Source of the DNA: Hydrogenothermus sp964516095
GTDB taxonomy: Bacteria; Aquificota; Aquificia; Aquificales; Hydrogenothermaceae
Length of the DNA: 18,072 nt
Direction of reading: 5' to 3'
Assembly: GCA_964516095.1 (NCBI GenBank)
Contig: CAZEYS010000025.1
Location: 1-18,072 of the forward strand
Positions 15,576 to 18,072 of this stretch are shown piece by piece (the first letter of the stretch is position 1; every line of letters begins with the position of its first letter). Under the pieces are notes generated by a model. It searched no databases. It was not told where the DNA came from and worked only from the letters and a program-made list of their open reading frames with translations. The position numbers and the translations under genes are program-made.

Positions 15576-15920
15576 CTAAACCTCGAAAGCGCTTTTTATA
15601 TGTTTTATTTTATTTCCCAGTATGGAGACAACATCAAACCTAACTTGTTCAAAATCCACGTTGTTAATGCTTAAATAATACTGAGCTGTTTTTACTATTT
15701 TTTTCTGCTTGACAGGAGTAACTGTTTCTTCAGGAAGTCCGAAATTTGGATTTTTTTTACTTCTTACTTCTATAAAAACTATACAATCTCCATCTCTGCA
15801 AATAATATCTATTTCTCCATATGGACAGGAAAAATTAGTATCTAAAATTTCATATCCCTTTTCCTGGATTATTTGCTGGGCTTTTTTTTCGTTTAGAAAT
15901 CCAATTTCCTTTCTATTCAT
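15576..15920 (-). CDS. yraN: YraN/UPF0102-family endonuclease-like protein
   Basis: A 114-residue protein of the UPF0102 family, with a PD-(D/E)xK nuclease-like core: the helix containing GFLNEKKA, then YGEIDII (E36, D38), then IVFIEVRSK with E51 and K55. The residues expected for metal binding are present. Biological role is unsettled in most bacteria; it is often encoded next to rnhB, as here, which suggests a link to nucleic acid processing or repair. The start overlaps the rnhB stop by four bases (ATGA). Confidence 0.93.
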   Translation of the reverse strand: MNRKEIGFLNEKKAQQIIQEKGYEILDTNFSCPYGEIDIICRDGDCIVFIEVRSKKNPNFGLPEETVTPVKQKKIVKTAQYYLSINNVDFEQVRFDVVSILGNKIKHIKSAFEV

Positions 15921-16495
15921 AGCCTTACCTTAAAACTTTTCCTGTGAATAGGAGTAAGCCCATACTTTCTTATTTCTTCTTTGTGTAATGGTGTAGGGTA
16001 TCCCTTATGTTTATCGAAAGAATGAGGATATATTTTTGAGAACTCTTCCATTATTTTATCTCTATAAACTTTGGCAATAACAGAAGCCGCTGCAACAGAA
16101 ATACTTTTCTCATCGGCTTTTTTTAGGGAAATATGGGGATAAGGGTCAAATTTGACATAATCAGTTATTATGTAATCATACTTGTGCTTTAATGTTAATA
16201 ATGCCCTTTCCATTGCAAGTTTAGTTGCATTATAGATGTTTATCTCATCTATTTTACAAGGATCAACTACCCCAATCCCTATAGCCAATGCTTTTTGCTT
16301 AATTTCATCAAAAAGTTCTTCCCTTTGTTTAGGGGTAAGTTTTTTAGAATCTTTGGTTATAAAGATATCAACATTCTGCGGGAATATAACTGCAGAAGAA
16401 ACAACAGGGCCAGCTATTGGCCCTCTACCAGCTTCGTCTATGCCTACAATGTATTTAAAACCTTTTTTGTATAAAGATTTTTCAATCTCTATCAT
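15917..16495 (-). CDS. rnhB: Ribonuclease HII
   Basis: A 192-residue enzyme that cuts RNA in RNA-DNA hybrids, including single ribonucleotides misincorporated in DNA. The four catalytic acids are visible as D20 and E21 in GIDEAGRGPIAGP, D112 in IITDYVKF and D128 in KADEKS, followed by the conserved SVAAASVIAKVYRD. The start is taken as ATG at 16495, eleven bases after the rplS stop. A longer in-frame extension to 16648 lies wholly within rplS in another frame, is lysine-rich and has no family similarity. No clear Shine-Dalgarno precedes 16495, so translation may depend on ribosomes finishing rplS. Confidence 0.95.
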   Translation of the reverse strand: MIEIEKSLYKKGFKYIVGIDEAGRGPIAGPVVSSAVIFPQNVDIFITKDSKKLTPKQREELFDEIKQKALAIGIGVVDPCKIDEINIYNATKLAMERALLTLKHKYDYIITDYVKFDPYPHISLKKADEKSISVAAASVIAKVYRDKIMEEFSKIYPHSFDKHKGYPTPLHKEEIRKYGLTPIHRKSFKVRL

Positions 16496-16505
16496 AAATA
16501 AAATT

Positions 16506-16913
16506 TTATTTATTTTCTTTTGCTGCAGCAGATTCAGCAGCTCTTTTCTTAAGCTCCCATTCTTTGATTTCTCTGATTTTAGCTGCTTTACCTTTTCTTT
16601 CTCTGAGATAGTAGAGTTTAGCTCTTCTAACTTTACCTCTTTTAACAACTTCTATTTTTGCTACTGAAGGACAGCCCCATGGAAATGTTCTTTCAATTCC
16701 TACTCCATAAGATACTTTTCTTACTGTAAATGTTTTGCCTGTTCCACTGCCTCTTAGAGATATAACAACCCCTTCAAAAACCTGAATTCTTTCTTTCCCT
16801 CTTTCTTCTATCTTTACGTGAACCCTTACCGTATCACCAACTCTGAATTCTGGCCAATCTTTAGTGTTTTCTAAGTACTTTTCTTCTATTTCTCTTATTA
16901 ATGCACTGCTCAT
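16506..16913 (-). CDS. rplS: 50S ribosomal protein L19
   Basis: A 135-residue protein with the L19 pattern: FRVGDTVRVHVKI, then RIQVFEGVVISLRGSGTGKTFTVRK, then GVGIERTFP and the basic KRGKVRRAKLYYLRERKGKAAKI. It is longer than many L19 proteins (about 115 residues) owing to an alanine- and lysine-rich tail after KIREIKEWELKK. L19 lies at the 30S-50S interface. The ATG has GGAGG six bases upstream. It heads the minus-strand operon; the usual bacterial partners rpsP-rimM-trmD are not upstream here, where a divergent gene begins instead. Confidence 0.97.
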   Translation of the reverse strand: MSSALIREIEEKYLENTKDWPEFRVGDTVRVHVKIEERGKERIQVFEGVVISLRGSGTGKTFTVRKVSYGVGIERTFPWGCPSVAKIEVVKRGKVRRAKLYYLRERKGKAAKIREIKEWELKKRAAESAAAKENK

Positions 16914-17031
16914 TATTTTCCTCCGTTAAAAAATTGACAAAGTAGTATTTTACTATAATTTTAATTTTAATTAAACCATTTTTTAGTATAAAAACTAAAC
17001 TATAAAAAAACGATAATAGTAGATAGCTATT
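16914..17031. promoter_or_regulatory. Divergent intergenic promoter region between rplS and the repeat-protein gene
   Basis: A 118-nt extremely AT-rich spacer between diverging genes must hold the promoters of both. Plus strand: TTGACA (16934-16939) and TATAAT (16954-16959) are perfect boxes, but only 14 nt apart instead of about 17. Minus strand: several TAAAAT- or TATAGT-like -10 boxes lie between 16940 and 16965 without a clear -35. An 18-bp dyad TTTAGT-ATAAAA-ACTAAA (16982-16999) sits in the middle and might be an operator or a chance feature of AT-rich DNA. Confidence 0.4.
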
Positions 17032-17334
17032 ATGTCTATATTAAATAAGATTATGAAAAAAATCCTTTTATATATCAGCTTAATAGTTGGATTTTTGGTA
17101 CTTGTTGGCTTATTCGGTTATATTCTTAAAAAAGGCTATACAAATGAAAGAAAATACTACAAAGCCAACTATAAAGCAGTTCCAAATTACTACAAAGCAA
17201 ATCCCAAAAATGCTCCTAACTATATAAATGCAAATGAAAACCCTCCACCAAACTATTATAAAGCTCCTCAAAAACAAAAGTCCCAGTCTAAGAGTGAAAA
17301 AACAATGCAGGCAATTCAGTCTGGTTTCAAATAA
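17032..17334 (+). CDS. Small membrane-anchored protein with Pro-Asn-Tyr-Tyr-Lys repeats, unknown function
   Basis: A 100-residue protein not recognised as any family. A basic N-terminus (KIMKK) and one hydrophobic segment (about 11-32) suggest a membrane anchor or uncleaved signal sequence, with the rest probably outside the cytoplasmic membrane. Residues 41-80 are built of 10-11-residue repeats: KYYKANYKAV, PNYYKANPKNA, PNYINANENPP, PNYYKAPQ. They are rich in Tyr, Asn, Lys and Pro and almost free of hydrophobic residues. A Gln/Ser/Lys tail follows. There is no cysteine, so it is not a lipoprotein. A second ATG at 17053 (MKKILLYIS) is an equally plausible start; neither has a strong Shine-Dalgarno. 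A helicase gene follows 60 nt downstream on the same strand. Confidence 0.68.
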   Translation: MSILNKIMKKILLYISLIVGFLVLVGLFGYILKKGYTNERKYYKANYKAVPNYYKANPKNAPNYINANENPPPNYYKAPQKQKSQSKSEKTMQAIQSGFK

Positions 17335-17394
17335 GAACTTTCAAGTTTAAGTTAAAAACATTCTTTCCGAAAACAAAAATAAAAAGGTGAAATT

Positions 17395-18072
17395 ATGCTT
17401 TTAAAAAATATCCCGGAAAAGTACACTGCTATATTTTTTAATGAAAGAGCATCCAAAGTATCTGAAAACTTAGTAAAACCTTTAGTTAATTATAAAATAA
17501 AGGGAAAAGTATTCTCAAACAATGAAACATTTGATTTAAAAACTTTAAAAAAACAGCTAAACAATAAAAAAGAAATCAAAAAAAGTTACAAAAACCTATC
17601 TATATTCGACATAATATCACCTGTTTTAAATCCAGAAATAGATTTTGATATACCAGCAAATATTTCTTTTCCCTCAAAACTCTTTGACTACCAGATACAA
17701 GGAATAAAGTTTTTAATAACCCATAAATCTGCACTGCTTGCTGACCAGATGGGAACTGGAAAAACTGTGCAAGCTACTACAGCTTTAAGAATTTTATTTA
17801 TCAAAGCAGTTGCTAAAAAAGCAGTTGTAGTTGTTCCATCCTCTTTAATATCTGTATGGCAGGAACATCTTTCTAAATGGGCACCTGAACTTATTTTTTT
17901 AACACTGAATGAAAAAAAGGAACTTAGGAAGATACTCTTTAATACACAGGCCCATGTTTATCTTATTTCTTATGATACTTTAAAAAACGAATACAAAACA
18001 AATAAAGAAACGTTAGAAAAATTTTCTAAAGATATAGATGTTGTAATTTTAGATGAAGCTCACAATATAAAA
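17395..18072 (+). CDS. SNF2-family DEAD/DEAH-type helicase, N-terminal part only (cut by window end)
   Basis: From ATG at 17395, with AAGGTG five bases upstream, the frame stays open for 226 codons to the window edge. After a lysine-rich N-terminal region of about 90 residues without a recognised domain come the Q-like motif LFDYQIQGIKFL (96-107), motif I LADQMGTGKT (115-124, Walker lysine K123), motif Ia VVVVPSSLISVWQEHLSKW, and motif II DEAH (220-223). This order and the DQMGTGKT form identify a Swi2/Snf2 ATPase, a double-strand DNA translocase. Bacterial members include RapA-like and phage-defence-associated proteins; which type this is depends on the missing C-terminal half. It may be co-transcribed with the preceding repeat protein. 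Confidence 0.88.
   Translation, partial: MLLKNIPEKYTAIFFNERASKVSENLVKPLVNYKIKGKVFSNNETFDLKTLKKQLNNKKEIKKSYKNLSIFDIISPVLNPEIDFDIPANISFPSKLFDYQIQGIKFLITHKSALLADQMGTGKTVQATTALRILFIKAVAKKAVVVVPSSLISVWQEHLSKWAPELIFLTLNEKKELRKILFNTQAHVYLISYDTLKNEYKTNKETLEKFSKDIDVVILDEAHNIK

Noticed and set aside
16496..16648. N-terminal extension of the RNase HII frame by 51 residues.
   Set aside because: It overlaps rplS in another frame, is lysine/glutamate-rich and lacks family similarity; the ATG at 16495 gives the normal length.
17160..17270. Short repeats in the DNA of the small repeat-protein gene as a possible CRISPR or tandem-repeat locus.
   Set aside because: The periodicity is at codon level (33 nt, imperfect) with no unique spacers, so it reflects the protein repeat.

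Overview
The window is an AT-rich, gene-dense piece of bacterial chromosome. Lipid A-type acyltransferase (LpxL family), RodA and class A PBP genes point to a Gram-negative rod. A tRNA nucleotidyltransferase fused to DHH and CBS domains, a Nudix protein resembling the Aquifex Ap4A hydrolase, and a trpB gene away from other trp genes suggest Aquificota, perhaps the Hydrogenothermaceae (Sulfurihydrogenibium-like). That placement is inferred from gene content and base composition; no 16S gene or search was available.

Left part, mostly + strand (1-5613): a partial tRNA-Leu(GAG) on the minus strand, cut by the window edge, diverges from the DHH-CBS-nucleotidyltransferase gene. The tRNA promoter overlaps the ribosome binding site and TTG start of that gene. 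A response regulator, a sensor kinase without a visible HAMP domain, and rodA follow, with small gaps or overlaps consistent with one transcript.

Middle and right, minus strand (5629-16913), in transcription order: rplS - rnhB - yraN - ispA - queF, an 81-nt gap with a possible promoter, then hom - SLC13/DASS transporter - Nudix hydrolase - LpxL-like acyltransferase - class A PBP - trpB, closed by a hairpin terminator. Most junctions are 4-14 nt overlaps or gaps of a few bases, so these are probably long multi-function operons. Their roles span translation and RNA processing, isoprenoid precursors, queuosine, threonine/methionine and tryptophan synthesis, and envelope building. After the terminator, rplU-rpmA form a separate unit that converges on rodA.

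The most unusual segment is 6189-6404. It carries the 3' tip of an IS200/IS605-type tnpB gene with the element's right-end hairpin, which is the region that normally gives the TnpB guide RNA (omegaRNA/reRNA). The rest of tnpB is gone. The remnant now forms the leader of rplU, and its would-be guide runs straight into the rplU Shine-Dalgarno sequence.

Right edge, + strand (17032-18072): a short membrane-anchored protein with 11-residue Pro-Asn-Tyr-Tyr-Lys repeats, then the first 226 codons of an SNF2-type helicase cut by the window end. No CRISPR array, rRNA gene or complete mobile element was seen.
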